64,000 nt of DNA from Hyposmocoma kahamanoa (GCF_003589595.1 NW_020654080.1:9359625-9423624); one strand, 5' to 3'. Shown: positions 1 to 11,465, counted from the first letter of the stretch. The notes: a model not told the origin generated them from the letters alone. A program made the numbers and translations.

Positions 1-654
1 ATAATCATTGCACCTCTGCGTCATAGTAAAACAATACATAGACAATAATAGTAATAATTATAACCCATGCACGATACTTTCGTTATATACGAACAATAAT
101 AATAGTATTTATATAAGTATACATTATTGTAATAAATTATAATAAGAATAAAATAAATTCCTCAATCTATCGTAAAACATGTTTGCAAATGTACACATAA
201 GCATATTTGCTACGTGACTTTGTCAAGGCGTTAAACAACGATTTTTTTTAAACACTGATGGTGTTCGTAGCGGCATGAAAATCAACAATTGACTCTTCTG
301 AATGACTTCAATGGTGTTGATTTGGATAGCTATTGTATAGTATCAAAGTTACTTACCTGTATATGAGTAGCTGGATAATACGTGTCCAGGACACGTGGAG
401 AGCATATCTAGAAACTTATTTCCGCGTAAGACAAATATGAGGTATTCTAGAGCATTACATACATCCGATACTGGACTGCGCTGAAGTTACCCTGATTGAC
501 AGTCACCCTACTCAACAAACTGGAAACTGAACCTATGCGTCGATCCCCTTTCCCAGATTCCTTCAAGCGACGTGTCAAGTAAGATTTCCTCAACTCCTAA
601 CTTTCGTCTTTTCGCCCCTAGTCGTTTGTTTATTTCCTTTTCAACCCTCGACGC
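1..654. other. AT-rich stretch, no gene seen
   Basis: AT-rich sequence with no open frame of recognisable content and no clear repeat partner elsewhere in the window. Confidence 0.5.
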
Positions 655-782
655 AAAAAGCAGGGAGTTATAAATTTGAAGCGTTGTATTTATGTATCCG
701 TCTGTCTATGGTAGGTATCGTATTATGATATCATAGCTCCCGTACGGGTGGACAGATCTCAAATCGGATTTTTATTCAAATT
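655..782 (+). repeat. dispersed repeat fragment (shared with 36085-36180)
   Basis: Carries 'ccgtctgtctatgg' followed by 'atcatagctcccgtacggg' and 'caaatcggattttt'. This matches a common lepidopteran interspersed repeat of the pattern 'tctgtggcatcgtagctcc..acggatgaaccgattt'. A second diverged fragment lies at 36085-36180 ('tgtctgcggcatcgtagat'). Class unknown; recognition is from memory of the pattern. Confidence 0.5.
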
Positions 783-1038
783 TTTTTATGGTACCAAGTG
801 ACGGGACGAACAGATCATGCGCCTGGTGGTAAGCGACACGCCTATCCATAACAGTTGCAGTGCCACTCAGAGCACGAGTCACGCTGAGACTAGCTCCATA
901 TGCCTGTAATTCACCAGCATTGTTACCCTTCAAAACCAGAACGTAGTAATGCTTACATTACCGCTTGGTAGCAAAAATAGGTAAGGTGGCAGTACTTTCC
1001 TCCAGCTCTTTCACAAGGAGCTCTACTGCTACTAAATT
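778..1038 (-). repeat. family A element, internally deleted
   Basis: Family A sense strand runs from 'gtagcagtagagctccttg' through 'ttctgccgccaagcagtaa' to 'cgtcacttgatatcataaaa', about 300 bp. This copy is on the minus strand and keeps both ends. Its middle (around 860-890) is scrambled relative to the full copies at 11166 and 53192. It may be a SINE-type retroposon, because the 3' end is A-rich and no terminal inverted repeat is visible, but I cannot name the family. Confidence 0.8.
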
Positions 1039-1359
1039 TAATTCACACGCAATTGTCACTATGGTTGATGTACATTAAACAGCTGTTTAAATAAAGCTCT
1101 TGTGTAGCTCACTAGTGTAGTGATCTCAGTTATAAAATGAATATATTTTGTGTTATTTCCATAGTGTCCGACTGACTTGAAAGGTATACTATGGAAGACC
1201 GATCACATTATAATAAATTGTAACCTTGATCTGATGCTGTAACCCGTACAGTCTGCAGACTAACAAACTTCACAATTACTTCCGTTTTAAATTTTAATAT
1301 AATTATTGAGGTTTTTTGTGATATAACTCCACTAATTTTGTTATTATTTTTAATACAAA

Positions 1360-1512
1360 GATTGAACACATAGAAAATCTTTTCTACGGGCTTCTGTGTC
1401 ACTGGGTCGAAGAAAAAATTTTCTTGAAAATTAAAATTTTTGTTTCAAAGAAAAATCTATCTCCGACCCGGTGGGACAGAAGCCCGAAGAAAATTTTTCC
1501 CATGTGTTCGAT
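1360..1512. repeat. inverted repeat, ~53 bp arms
   Basis: Left arm 1360-1413 and right arm 1461-1512 pair across a ~47 bp AT-rich loop. Shared cores are 'gaacacat', 'cgggcttctgt' and 'gggtcg'. The flanks are very AT-rich. Likely a small MITE; no clear target-site duplication can be assigned. Confidence 0.65.
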
Positions 1513-1807
1513 TTTTAAATTTTAATTTATTATATTATTATTACATTATTTTTCCGTATTTTTTTCTACTAAATTATTGAATTAAATATTATTATTATAT
1601 TATTTAGCATATTTATATAAAATACTACTATTAAAAGACGAGAGAAGAAGAAGATGCATGTATCTACTAAATTTACTACCTTAAGGTAGAAATGTTTCTT
1701 ACATTAAATTTTAAAGTTTTCTGTAAGAAACAGCTAACCTGTTGTGCGATAGCTTGTGATGTTAAATACATTGTTGTCGCTTTTAAATCGCAATAAAGAA
1801 TACTTAG

Positions 1808-2030
1808 TAACTGTAGAGATCCATGTGAAAGAGTTCGTCCAGGGAAATACTGCCACCTTATCTATTTATGCCGCCAAGCAGTAGGTAAATGAGCATTACT
1901 TTTGAGGGTTTTGAGGGGTACTGGTGAAATGAGACTTGTCAACTAATGTTTCAGCGCGACGAGCACAGAGGCGGTGACTCTCAGATCTTTGTGATTTCAA
2001 GCTCTAAAGTGGCACTGCAATTGTTAAGTT
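1808..2030 (+). repeat. family A element, 3' end lost
   Basis: Plus-strand copy beginning 'gtagagatccatgtgaaag' and running to 'gtggcactgcaattgtt'. The last ~70 bp including the A-rich tail are missing. Confidence 0.8.
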
Positions 2031-2984
2031 TAGAACCATAGCTGTATATTCATAAAGTCTAACAAATATTTTAATAAAAGTATTTAGTAGTTACTTGAAA
2101 GTCTAATTCATTGTCGTAATTATATCAACAAAATTTGAAATCCAGTTATTTTAAAAAGTTGACAAATGACCTAAAATAGAGTAATAAAACCTTAATAGAC
2201 GTACTTCCATACCTAACACGTTATTTTATCCAAAACAAAAAAATAATTATAAGAAATAAAGGGCCCATTAAACCCTCATAAACATTTAATAATCATAAAG
2301 CAATGTAGCCTCGGACATTCTTTCACGTAACATTAGACTTTGAGTGTTTGCGATGAGGAAACGCGAATCAATAATATGTAGCGTAACAAGGGCTTTATTG
2401 TTTGGGAACAATCAGAAAAAAATATTGTTACGTCAACAACAAAACTGTTCACAGGAAGATATTCTTCAGTACGTAATGCCTTAAATTTGTTAGGAGCAAT
2501 TATTCTAATGACCATTTTGCTGGACCTAAAGTGTTAGGCGTTTTTATTATTGGTTTCATTATATTCTACGCAGCAGGCACCTGTGTTTACTATCTTCCAT
2601 GTTAAATCCTGAACATAAACTTTAATCCCTGTGGGCCGACAGGGTTATGTAGTTCCCTTAACAAAGTTTTTGTAGTCTAAACAACAACATTTGCATTACG
2701 TTGAGTTCATAAATTACACCCCATTTTTTGTGATAGTAACAAACGATACAATAAACCAGCTATCTGATAGATTCTGGTAGCCGTTCTTGAAAGAACTGGA
2801 CTCCTCGTAAGGCTGTAGGTAGTGGTTTTGTTTAACTTATAAACAAAATACGATCGTAGTAGGTACTATTTAACTTCAAAATGATGCGAAAATGAATTGT
2901 GTCGTGTGAACAATATTTTTATTGCCAGATTCACGAAAAATGTATGACAATAAAAATAAATAAGTTTCATACGTAGCCTTTATG
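2031..2984. other. no gene or repeat recognised
   Basis: AT-rich DNA. The 60-residue minus-strand frame at 2333-2515 has no recognisable motif. Nothing else is supported. Confidence 0.45.
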
Positions 2985-3411
2985 TAATAGGATTATTCCC
3001 ATCAACCCCTTAAAACCGATCCCCTGGGGGATCGGTTTTATTTTAAATTAATTTGTATTGCCATCCGATCCCCAATGCAGGGGATCAAGAATAAATATTA
3101 ATATTTTATTCCTACCAGATACCCTGGTAGTCGCAAGTTTATTTTTGGTAGGTGCTGTGGTACAGTCAACAAGAAGATGTATTTGAAGCGTGTGCTGTAT
3201 TTTAGTTAGTTTATTAGAAATGGACAACATTAACTGTACTAACTTAAATAATTGAATTAACTTTGATTTCTATGCTTCTTTTTCTCTTGAACTTACCGTA
3301 CAAATACAGTGAGGGGATCCGTTGGGAGTTGAAAAAAGGGAAGGGGATCAGTTGCAAGTTAAAATTGGCGGTGGATCAGACTTGGGGATCAAATGGGAAT
3401 AAGTCATATTA
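2985..3411. mobile_element. candidate MITE with GGGATC subterminal repeats
   Basis: The ends are inverted: 'taataggattattcccat' at 2985-3002 against the reverse complement of 'atgggaataagtcatatta' at 3393-3411. GGGGATC or GATCCCC motifs recur just inside both ends (near 3017, 3030, 3067, 3080, 3315, 3346 and 3385). A perfect 14 bp-arm hairpin, TAAAACCGATCCCC around a 2-base loop, sits at 3011-3040. Repeated subterminal motifs are usual for transposase binding in non-autonomous DNA elements. No transposase is present and no family is assigned. Confidence 0.6.
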
Positions 3412-3413
3412 TA

Positions 3414-3702
3414 GTTCCACTACCGTGCACAGGCCTCCTCTCACAATAAGAGGGACTGGACTGTAATTCCTATGCGGGCTCAATGCGGGATGGGAACATC
3501 ACACACATCATTAAACTGCATTGCACATGTATGCAGGTTTCCTCACAATGTTTTCCTTCACTGAAAAGTTCATGGTCAATTTCAAATTAATATTTCGCAC
3601 TTAAATTCAGGAAAACTCATGAGGTGTAAGCGCGAATTCGAACCCACAACCCTCTGCTTGTGAGGCTACCGCCTCAAACCGTTAGACTATCATGTCTGCC
3701 AT
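3414..3702 (-). mobile_element. tRNA-headed SINE, family C
   Basis: Reads on the minus strand. The 5' tRNA-like head (about 3640-3700) has a box A-like 'tagtctaacggtttgag' and the box B-like 'gggttcgaattc'. The body contains 'ttcagtgaaggaaaacat' and 'gtgaggaaacctgca', and the 3' end is 'gtgagaggaggcctgtgc'. This body and tail pattern is the widespread lepidopteran SINE whose end resembles LINE tails ('gcccagcagtggga'). Other copies lie at 13511-13796 and 50494-50755. Confidence 0.8.
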
Positions 3703-3936
3703 AAAAAATAGCAGGTAAAAAACTCTTACTGGTACTGTATCGCAGACGTGTTTTATTGCAATAACAATAAATGTTTAACAAAACATTAAGCACCATTCAT
3801 GGAAAAATGGCATAAGTGGATTTACGTTAAAAATGTTTATGACTTCATTAGATATTGAAAAATATAACCCACATCCTCTCCAATTCTTGTTACTTTCTCT
3901 ACAATATTAGTCGATAGAGTTGTTGAGTTTCACAAG

Positions 3937-4134
3937 TATTGTGAAATTACAGACACATGGGGCTTGTCAATTTGTGTCTCAGGATGACGGGCGCAGTGGT
4001 GGCAGTGCCACTCAGGTCTTTGCGATTTAAAGCTCTGAGTGGTATCTCAATGGTTATGGACAGGCGAGTCACTGACCACCAGGTGCACGACTTGTTCGTC
4101 CCGACTCTTGGTATCATAAAAAAAACACAGAACA
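3937..4134 (+). repeat. family A element, 5'-truncated
   Basis: Starts at 'gtgaaattacagacacatg' and runs to the A-rich end 'ggtatcataaaaaaaa'. The first ~110 bp of the family are absent. The open frames read here on both strands are by-products of the repeat. Confidence 0.85.
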
Positions 4135-4627
4135 TTTTCAAATAAAGCGTATTTTTATATTTGGCTCCAACAAAAACTCAGGATTATAAATTCGTGCTCT
4201 TCATATAAAAAGCCTCATGTCAACGGTTCTTTTATCACCTGAAAGTCATAATAGTAGTCATAAAATAAATTATGTATATGTGAAATTTTATTACTTTCCT
4301 ACTCTCACCTGAAAAATTGTCATGTTGCATATCATTGTTCGGCATTGAGTCCCGCGAATGTGAAAAAATTGCAATATTTTTTTCTTTAATGTATAAGTAA
4401 TAAAACAAATACTGGACCCTATTACAATATTAATTCCATAAACTTAATAGTAATACATGATTGTCACAATCGCGGATTTGATTTGACCACTTATTATCTT
4501 CAGAATACAAATACTTGAACTAACTAATTAATGTATTCACTAAAATAAACCTGTGTAACACTACAATGCAGCTTCAAACTTCTCGGTGTACCTCAGGGAG
4601 CCCATATTAATAGTAAATCACCCTGAT

Positions 4628-4738
4628 GAAGTATTGTTTTAATAGCAGTAGAGCTCTTTGTGAAAGAGTTCGTTCAAGGAAGTGCTGCCACCTTACATAT
4701 TTATGCCGCCAAGCGATCATTACCATCATCATTACATG
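4628..4738 (+). repeat. family A head fragment
   Basis: Only the first ~100 bp of the family: 'aatagcagtagagctcttt' to 'tatttatgccgccaagc', then unrelated sequence. Confidence 0.75.
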
Positions 4739-6117
4739 CAGAAAAAAAGGATTTCTACTAATAAGAAAGAGCAATTTCTCAAAATATTTGCTAATTCTGA
4801 AAAAATATTTATTAAAAGTAATAAAATATTGTCACTACAAAAATACTGCTTATCTTTTTCTAATACAATTTTACTCTTAACTTTATTCTAACTTTGAGAC
4901 AAATACGTTCACTTCAAGATTTTATTTCATTTCTAATCAATTAATTGGACATTACTTATATCAAGAAATTTTTACCTCTTACATCAAATTTAAATAATCT
5001 TAAATGAATTCAAAATTTCTTGGGTGTATTTTAAGAAAATATATTCTTAAACAAAAAAAGAAGTAGTTTTCTATTCAGATTAATATTCTAAATTCTAGAG
5101 TATATTATTCTTAAAGCAACATTTCGTTGCGTTTTCATAGTCAATCTTGTCGTGACATGTCGCCGAAGGCGCACGCGGTAACGATTACTTTTACTTGTGC
5201 TTGTAATCATAAAAATCATAAACAGTCATTTATCCAAAGAAACAATACGTAGTATCTCTAGTTTGTTAAGGTGTTCTTTATAGTCGTAATTTAAGAAATT
5301 TGGTTACAGCATGAAATCAAACTACACTTGTAACAAGCATAACATGCAATTAGTTCCATCACGCCACTGCTAGATGGCATTAGATGTACTCTGAAACGCG
5401 CTATCGTTTTGTTAACTTCAATAGTATAAAGTCATCTCATATATTTGGAATTGTTAGTGCTTTCTGCCGCTGTAGCATTATTACGGCACTGGATGGTCCT
5501 CAAGTATTTGAGAAGATTCCATATTTCCATCCTATTTCTGCTACTTTAAGGTATGGCACTGTTGGGTCCATAACCCTGTAAATTTATCCTTTTTGATATT
5601 AGAAAACATAAATCTTCAGTCAAATAATTAAGTACCTCTCAATTTTTCATTCTTTTTTTTTTCAAATCAAAATCGGACATTTCTAATAACAAATAAATAT
5701 TTTGTTGAATCTAGAGTGGCTTTGTGACTTGAAGTAAATTAATTTGCTCTTGGATTAAATATTTCTGTCTTGTAACGAAAATACACTTTTGAGACGTTTT
5801 TTTACTATTATCAAGTAATTATTCTCTAGCGTCTATAGGGAGAGAATCGTTTTGTTGGATTTAATAAATTTGTCTTCATAAAAAGAATTTTGTCTTTTTT
5901 TAAGTAATCTGTTTTTACCGTGTGTGATCATTACCTTGTTTACCTTAATGCTGCCTCATTATCGGTCGGTCTTCGGATGAATTTGGTTATGACTAAGCTC
6001 TTGTTCAATGAGGATGACGGTCCCGGAGCCGATCTCGATTAATGACGGAACGCTCGAAATAATCCGAGAATATGTCTAGGGAACAAAGATTGATTGAAAC
6101 CTTGTTTTGGTTTTAAA
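4739..6117. other. no gene or repeat recognised
   Basis: AT-rich. A 42-codon stop-free run at about 5920-6042 (plus strand, ending 'gatctcgattaa') looks slightly coding-like, but it has no motif I recognise and no partner exon. The 65-residue frame at 5384-5581 is equally unassignable. Confidence 0.4.
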
Positions 6118-6299
6118 GGGTAAGGGTGTAGATGAAATTACAGGCATATAGGACTTGTCACCTTATATCTCAAGGTGACGGGCGCAGTGGTACTGCCCCT
6201 CAGATCTTTACGATTTAAACTCTGAGTAGCACTGCAACCGTTTTCGCGTATCGCCGAGCGCACGACTTGTTCGTCTCTTCACTTAGTATCATAAAAAAA
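6118..6299 (+). repeat. family A element, 5'-truncated
   Basis: Starts at 'gggtaagggtgtagatgaa', just downstream of the family's internal hairpin (agcagtaat..attactgc), and ends 'agtatcataaaaaaac'. Confidence 0.85.
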
Positions 6300-6585
6300 C
6301 AGTGACCCTTTTTAACATGCAAGCTTCGCTTCAAAATTCAAAAGCGTATGAATCTTAAACCCGGTAGATAACCTGTCTATATGAGAGAATTGCATCATTA
6401 TTCACATTATTGACAGCTGCCAGAAACCATCCTGTCCGATCCCGGCTAAACAAATCGGATCATTTAATCAATATCTCGTAGTTGTTACGACAAAATTGTG
6501 GGGGAATAACAAGAGTGACTTGACTATTCAGACAATGTTATAATTACGCATTTCGAAATCAACAATTATAACTTTTTTATAAAAA

Positions 6586-6720
6586 GAAACCGACTTCAAA
6601 AGTTTGATTAGCCGCTTTCGCTGTGTTCAATACCACGGTCTCCTCAATGACAACTGAAAAACATAAATCCTAGTCATACCCCCCAGACCCCAAACTCAAG
6701 GTAACTGTTGTACACTGTTG
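6586..6720 (+). repeat. family H fragment (ccgacttcaaaa repeat)
   Basis: Begins 'aagaaaccgacttcaaaag', the head of family H. Full-length copies of this family lie at 44207-44580 and 56578-56802. Confidence 0.6.
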
Positions 6721-6775
6721 AGGAATTCCTCTCAGCTGTCTGTCATTTCCATTATCGGTTCACATATAATAACAT

Positions 6776-6901
6776 ATGACGGAACAAACAAGTCGTGCGC
6801 CTGGTGGTTAACGACATGCCTATCCATAACAGTTGCAGTACCACTCAGAGCTTCAAATCGCAAAGATCTTAGGAACACTGCCACTACGCCTGTCACCCCC
6901 A
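6776..6901 (-). repeat. family A fragment
   Basis: Minus-strand copy of the 3' half: 'aagtcgtgcgcctggtggt' to 'cgcctgtcaccc'. It explains the opposed open frames at 6718-6950. Confidence 0.8.
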
Positions 6902-6984
6902 GATATACGTTGATGAAAATGAATTTGAGTATAGCGTAATATACAAACAAAAAAATACATTCGAATTGAGAACCAATATGCTGT

Positions 6985-7045
6985 CACAATTTATCTTATG
7001 TATGTAGATAGATAGATAGATAAACACTTTATTCACTGATATGTA
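6985..7045 (-). repeat. LINE-type 3' tail with (GATA)n
   Basis: The 'gatagatagatagata' run (about 7006-7021) followed by 'aacactttattcac' reads on the minus strand as 'gaataaagtgtttatctatc'. That is a polyadenylation signal plus tetranucleotide tail, as at the 3' ends of many insect non-LTR retrotransposons. No coding remnant is visible next to it. Confidence 0.4.
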
Positions 7046-7631
7046 CATACATTCATTATTATTACGTGTGTGATTCATATCTCCCTAGGTATATAGCTCC
7101 ATTTTCTCGCAACGAGATGCACTTAAGTCCTTTCTAGGGTCATATAATCCTTCCCAGACTTAATATGAAGGGACAGAGCATTGTATTAGGTGATACGTAC
7201 GTTAACCCTTCACAAGAGATTAGGGGTTGACGAGTTCGCCGTTAATTTCGGATATTTCATCTGAAGTTGCGAGTTTCGTAGACCTATTTTCCTGTACGCA
7301 AGGTGACTTCACATTCTGAATACGGTGTTTTAGGGTTTAATTAAATGAATTGTTTTGAGGTAATCTGTAACTATTACATGCGGGGAAGGGTGCATAATGG
7401 AAAACAATATGTAATACTGGAGAATATTGAACATGTACTAAAAGTAAGTAATATTATTTTCAAGGAAATAACCAAAAATGTATGATTATTACGTCAGAGA
7501 TAGTCTTTAGTACTATGAACAAGTTTTTTTTTTGTTACTTTCTTTTTGTATTGTTTTTTTTTTTATTATAGCCATGAACTTAAAAGATTACTTCACCTAG
7601 CTCGAAAGCAGTTCTAGTTGTTCATGTAGCG
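7046..7631. other. no gene or repeat recognised
   Basis: No supported feature. Contains T-rich tracts near 7525-7565. Confidence 0.4.
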
Positions 7632-7906
7632 AAATCCAGTCAAATATTATAAATGCAAAAAAAAAACTTGTCTGTTTGTTCCATTTTCACGCTTAAACCG
7701 CTGAACCAAATTCAATGAATTTTGGCACAGAGATAGATGGAACCTAGGAGAAGGATGTAGGCTACTTTATATCACAAAAATAAATCTTAGAGGGCGTAAA
7801 ATAGGGGATGATAGTTTGTATGGAGAACCAATCATTTCTCAAGTAAGTAGTACAGTAGGGTACTCGAAGTACTTATTCTACACAGACGAACCCGCAGGCA
7901 CTAGCT
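7632..7906 (+). repeat. lepidopteran-type dispersed repeat
   Basis: Contains the landmarks 'gtctgtttgttcc', 'cacgcttaaaccgctgaacc', 'gaattttggcacagagatag' and the end 'cgcaggcactagctagta'. I recognise this pattern as a very common interspersed repeat of moths and butterflies, probably the 3' region of a LINE-class element. Only one copy is in the window, so boundaries are approximate. Confidence 0.65.
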
Positions 7907-7953
7907 AGTACTACCTATATAAAATGGACGAGTACTACCTATATAAAGGGACG
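7907..7953. repeat. 24 bp direct duplication
   Basis: 'agtactacctatataaa' occurs twice head to tail (7907-7930 and 7931-7953) at the junction between the preceding repeat and a family A copy. It could be a target-site duplication left by an insertion or a simple tandem duplication. Confidence 0.7.
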
Positions 7954-8112
7954 CACAAACCTTACGCCTGGTGGTAGATACCCTTGCCACTGCACCTTCT
8001 GAGATACAAGGTTGACAAATCCCACGTGCGTGTAGTTTCACCAGTACTACCCTTTGAAATCGGAACGCAGCAATACTTACATTACTGCTTGGGGCGGAAA
8101 CAGGTACCTAAG
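7948..8112 (-). repeat. family A element, degenerate
   Basis: Minus-strand copy with a large internal deletion. 'acgcctggtggtagata' joins to 'gagatacaaggttgacaaa', then 'attactgcttggggcgg'. The 94-residue open frame at 7984-8268 derives from it. Confidence 0.75.
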
Positions 8113-8485
8113 TGTTACAAGCTCTCCTTCATATTTGTGCATAAACAGGTGCATAACATCCTTATTACTGCAGTATTAACGCCATTTAGATTTATCGTAT
8201 TCCCAAATAAAAGAACACTCTCAATACTGTTTATTACTTATTATAATCAATGTAACATTTCAAGATAAGTCACAGGTTTTCTCTCATAATTAAATTTCTA
8301 AAGTGTAGCTTTTTAATGGAAAAAAACACCGCCTTTAGCGCGAATAGCAAGACGTCAATGTCTTCCTCTTTTTTAAAAAAAATTTCGTTCCTAACCGATC
8401 GTTCGGAAATTGACTCAATACAAAAATATTAATATGAATTCAGTTATTAATTCGCTTAGTAAATAATAGTCACGATTAACATTAC

Positions 8486-8550
8486 CTATCAGTAGGGTGG
8501 CAATATTTCCCAGGATGAACTCTTCCACAAGGAGCCCTACTGCTACTAAA
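8486..8550 (-). repeat. family A head fragment
   Basis: Only the 5' end in minus orientation: 'gggtggcaatatttccc' to 'cctactgctactaaa'. Confidence 0.75.
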
Positions 8551-9589
8551 AGATACTCAATAAAAGTCGTGTACTAGCAGTAGATTAAAAGATAGATTAA
8601 TCCAAATTAAAATTTCTACTAATCGAGTTCCCGAAGAGGGTCGTAAAGCGTCACAATGCACATCTAGGTGCGCGTGACACTATCTTTTGGCACTTTGCCC
8701 AGATTTGAAGTGCAGGTATTTGAGAGATTTTATGAATTTTATTTTATGATTATGCTTAAAGGAAACTTCGAGTTAAGGATCTAGCTTAGGACACTACAGG
8801 TTTCTGTGAATTTCTGAAGCGATGTAGACACCAAGTGTTACCTGAAATCAGTCATAGTGTCTGTGATTTGTAGCATTAGAAATTGCTCTAGTAGACAATA
8901 AGTAAATAAATAGTATATTGTGTGTTAAGATAAATGGTAAATAAGAAATTACTAACGAGAGTTTGTTAGAAGCCCGATACTGAAAGCTTTAATGACTCGA
9001 GGTTTATACGAACCTACAATGTTTTTCATCACATTTGCGAGGAAATAGATACAACAATAATATAATTTATTTCTTGTATGAATAAATATCGCCTCACAAC
9101 ACAATATTTACGGATTTTGTAAATGGCGGGTTTTTTTTTAAACAGATTGCCAGCTAATCTTCCATAGATAATACTTTCAACTCGAAATAAAATGTTATAA
9201 AAGGCACAGACGCATGCAGCCACAATATATTACATATAAAATAAATAATTTCCAAATTCTAAAAATACTGCAGAATTTGAATTCACAAAATAAATTTAGT
9301 AAATTTTTTTACTTCAATTTTATGCAAAATACACGTTCAGATTTTTCGAGCATAAAAACTTTTCGCTTAATCTTGACGTAAAAAATCCATAGAACGTTAA
9401 TGTAATGAAAAAGCCCGTAGATATAATTTTGGACATTACGGTCGACCTTGCCTGCATCTCATGACACTGTTTACGAGCAAATGTGATAAAAAGTACAATT
9501 AGACATCAACATAACATACGTTCCAAAGTAGGTAACTAAAGCACTTGAGTTATGGAACTCGGATACAACGACAGTTCTATAAACACTCA
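8551..9589. other. no gene or repeat recognised
   Basis: AT-rich DNA with short meaningless frames. Nothing is supported. Confidence 0.4.
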
Positions 9590-9754
9590 GGGTCGTATTC
9601 TAGAACTATATTCAATGCTCAAGTCAGGATTGCACTGGAAACACAAGCACTGGAAATACGATCCTAATGGCAGGGACTTGAGTATGATTTCGAGTGCTGT
9701 AAACCATACTCAAATCCTGACTTGAGCATTGAGTAGAGTACTAGAATACGACCC
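9590..9754. mobile_element. MITE, 165 bp, PIF/Harbinger-like ends, TCA duplication
   Basis: Terminal inverted repeats of ~46 bp: 'gggtcgtattctagaact' at 9590 is matched by the reverse complement at 9754, and 'caatgctcaagtcaggatt' is identical in both arms. TCA flanks it on both sides (9587-9589 and 9755-9757). A 3 bp target duplication with GGG-starting ends fits PIF/Harbinger-type MITEs, although that superfamily prefers TWA targets. Non-coding. Confidence 0.85.
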
Positions 9755-9797
9755 TCAGAGACAATATAGTAAAGTTATTTGATAGTTAGTTTAAGTA

Positions 9798-9898
9798 GTT
9801 TTCTACATCGGTCCCGCCGGGGATAGAACCCGGGACCTCAAAGATGTAGACACCATGAAAACCGGTATGCAAGCCACTCAACCACTGAGGTCGTCGAA
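9798..9898 (-). mobile_element. short tRNA-headed SINE
   Basis: Minus strand: 'gacctcagtggttgagtgg' holds a perfect box A (TGGTTGAGTGG). 'gaggtcccgggttctatcc' holds a box B with one changed base (TTCTA for TTCGA), and the 3' end is 'gaccgatgtagaaaa'. I recognise this ~100 bp pattern as a lepidopteran SINE. It is not a functional tRNA because no acceptor stem closes. The 87-residue minus frame here is an artefact. Confidence 0.6.
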
Positions 9899-9984
9899 TA
9901 ACATAATCAACTAGCTTTTTTCGTAAGATAATGGCTAGAATAATGTATATTAAGGTATACGTCAAATAAACAATACCATATTTT

Positions 9985-10146
9985 AACTGCCTCCGAGGCC
10001 AAACGGCCACCGTGCTGATCTGCCACGCCGAGGTACCAAGTTCTTTCAAGAGATTGGGTGTAATTTGTGGTTGTCTATGCGTGTGTCCATGGCACCAGCG
10101 ATATAGGGTTTCCCTAGTGCGTGCGTTATTTATTTATTTATTTATC
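9985..10146 (+). mobile_element. family B SINE, diverged
   Basis: Starts 'aactgcctccgaggcc', continues 'gtgtaatttgtggttgtc' and 'gtgtccatggcaccagcg', and ends in a (TTTA)n tail. The tRNA-like T-arm part is deleted. See 57729-57962 for the best-preserved copy. Confidence 0.8.
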
Positions 10147-10147
10147 T

Positions 10148-10290
10148 CGGGGTGCTAGACGAAGTGACAGCGGCGCATCAGATCTTTGCGATTTAATGCT
10201 TTGAGTGGCATTGCAACCATCATGGGTATGCGTGTCGCTTATCACCAATACGACTTGTTCGTCCCATCGCTTTATATCGCACAAAAAAAA
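10148..10290 (+). repeat. family A fragment
   Basis: Plus-strand 3' half, 'gaagtgacagcggcgcatc' to 'atatcgcacaaaaaaaa', directly after the tail of a family B SINE and followed by another family B tail. Confidence 0.8.
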
Positions 10291-10317
10291 CCCGTACTCA
10301 GAAGTAGGACATATAAT

Positions 10318-10400
10318 GGGTAATATGTGTGTCCATGGCACCCGCGAAATAGGGTTTCCGTATTGCGGGGCTCATAGGTGTATGCGTTATTTATTTAAAA
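10318..10400 (+). mobile_element. family B SINE tail fragment
   Basis: 'gtgtgtccatggcacccgcg', 'tagggtttcc', 'gcggggctcat' and 'gtgtatgcgttatttattt' match the 3' half of family B. Confidence 0.75.
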
Positions 10401-11165
10401 AAACAAATGAGCGTGGCTTCAGAAGCAGTATTATCTTACACCTGTGATGAAAAACTAAACAAACCCATCTAAATATTTCAATCTTTATTGCCTTGTGCAA
10501 ACAGCTTTCGTAAAATCGGAGCTCGGACGTAATCGAAAAATTCCAAACATTTCTCTTTCATAATTTATTGTCGCGCTCTTTGTCAAGTATAGCGAGATGC
10601 AAAAAATCGAGATAAATTCGCGAGTCACCCTTTACTCGTTTGTCAAATAAAGTCCGACAAAGTAAAATCGTTATCACCCAAGATCATACTCCTGTAACAA
10701 TAAGACCTAAAATGAACAAAATCAGCTGTACGTGTAAAATTGGTCGATACGGAACCTTGTGTCACTGTGGACTGAAAATACGACGTTCAGTGCATACAGG
10801 AAAATGTAGTGCGGATCATAATGAATGGCGTTTGTGATTTTTGCTGATATTTCAATAGGACTCTGCAATGATCTACTGTCAAATATCACCCAATTACATT
10901 ACATTAAATTAACTAATGAAATTAAAATGATCAAGGAAAACCCTAATCCAAAACAGCGTACCCCAAAAAGCCACCATCTTCAAATACCAACTACTCGTCG
11001 AGACCAGCTCAATGAGACCAAAGACAATTGCTCTGCTGTGAGTAGTTGAGGTGTCTGGTGGTGTAAAGACTGTCTTCGTTGCAGCATCATATCAAGTCGG
11101 TCTCAACAGATTTCCATACAGTATACAGGGTTATTTGTAAAATACTAACAACCTTGCAGGACCGT
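10401..11165. other. no gene recognised
   Basis: Two overlapping plus-strand frames (10640-10837, 10825-11049) have no recognisable motif. The first has a scatter of cysteines ('CTCKIGRYGTLCHCG') but not a zinc-finger spacing I can name. Treated as chance. Confidence 0.35.
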
Positions 11166-11465
11166 TTTAGCAGTAGTAGAGATCCTTGTGAAAGAGTTCA
11201 TCCAGAGAAGTACAACCACCTTACCTATTTCTGCCGCCAATCAGTGATGTGAGCATTGCTGCGTTCCGGTTTTGGAGGATAAGGGTGCTAGTGAAATTAC
11301 AGGCATGTAGGACTTATCAACTTATGTCTCAGTACGACGGGAGCAGTGCACATAAATTCTTTGCGATTTAAAGCTCTGAGTCTCACTGCAACTGTTATAG
11401 ATAGGTGTGTCGCTTACCACCAGGCGCACGACTTGTTTGTCCCGTCACTTGATATTATAAATGTT
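11166..11465 (+). repeat. family A element, full length
   Basis: Complete ~300 bp copy from 'ttttagcagtagtagagat' to 'cgtcacttgatattataaa'. It keeps the internal 'ctgccgccaatcagtgatgtg' region and the 'tgcgatttaaagctctgag' block. Confidence 0.85.

Noticed and set aside
5920..6042. 42-codon coding-like run ending in a stop
   Set aside because: Too short, no homology that I recognise, no flanking splice signals; chance cannot be excluded.
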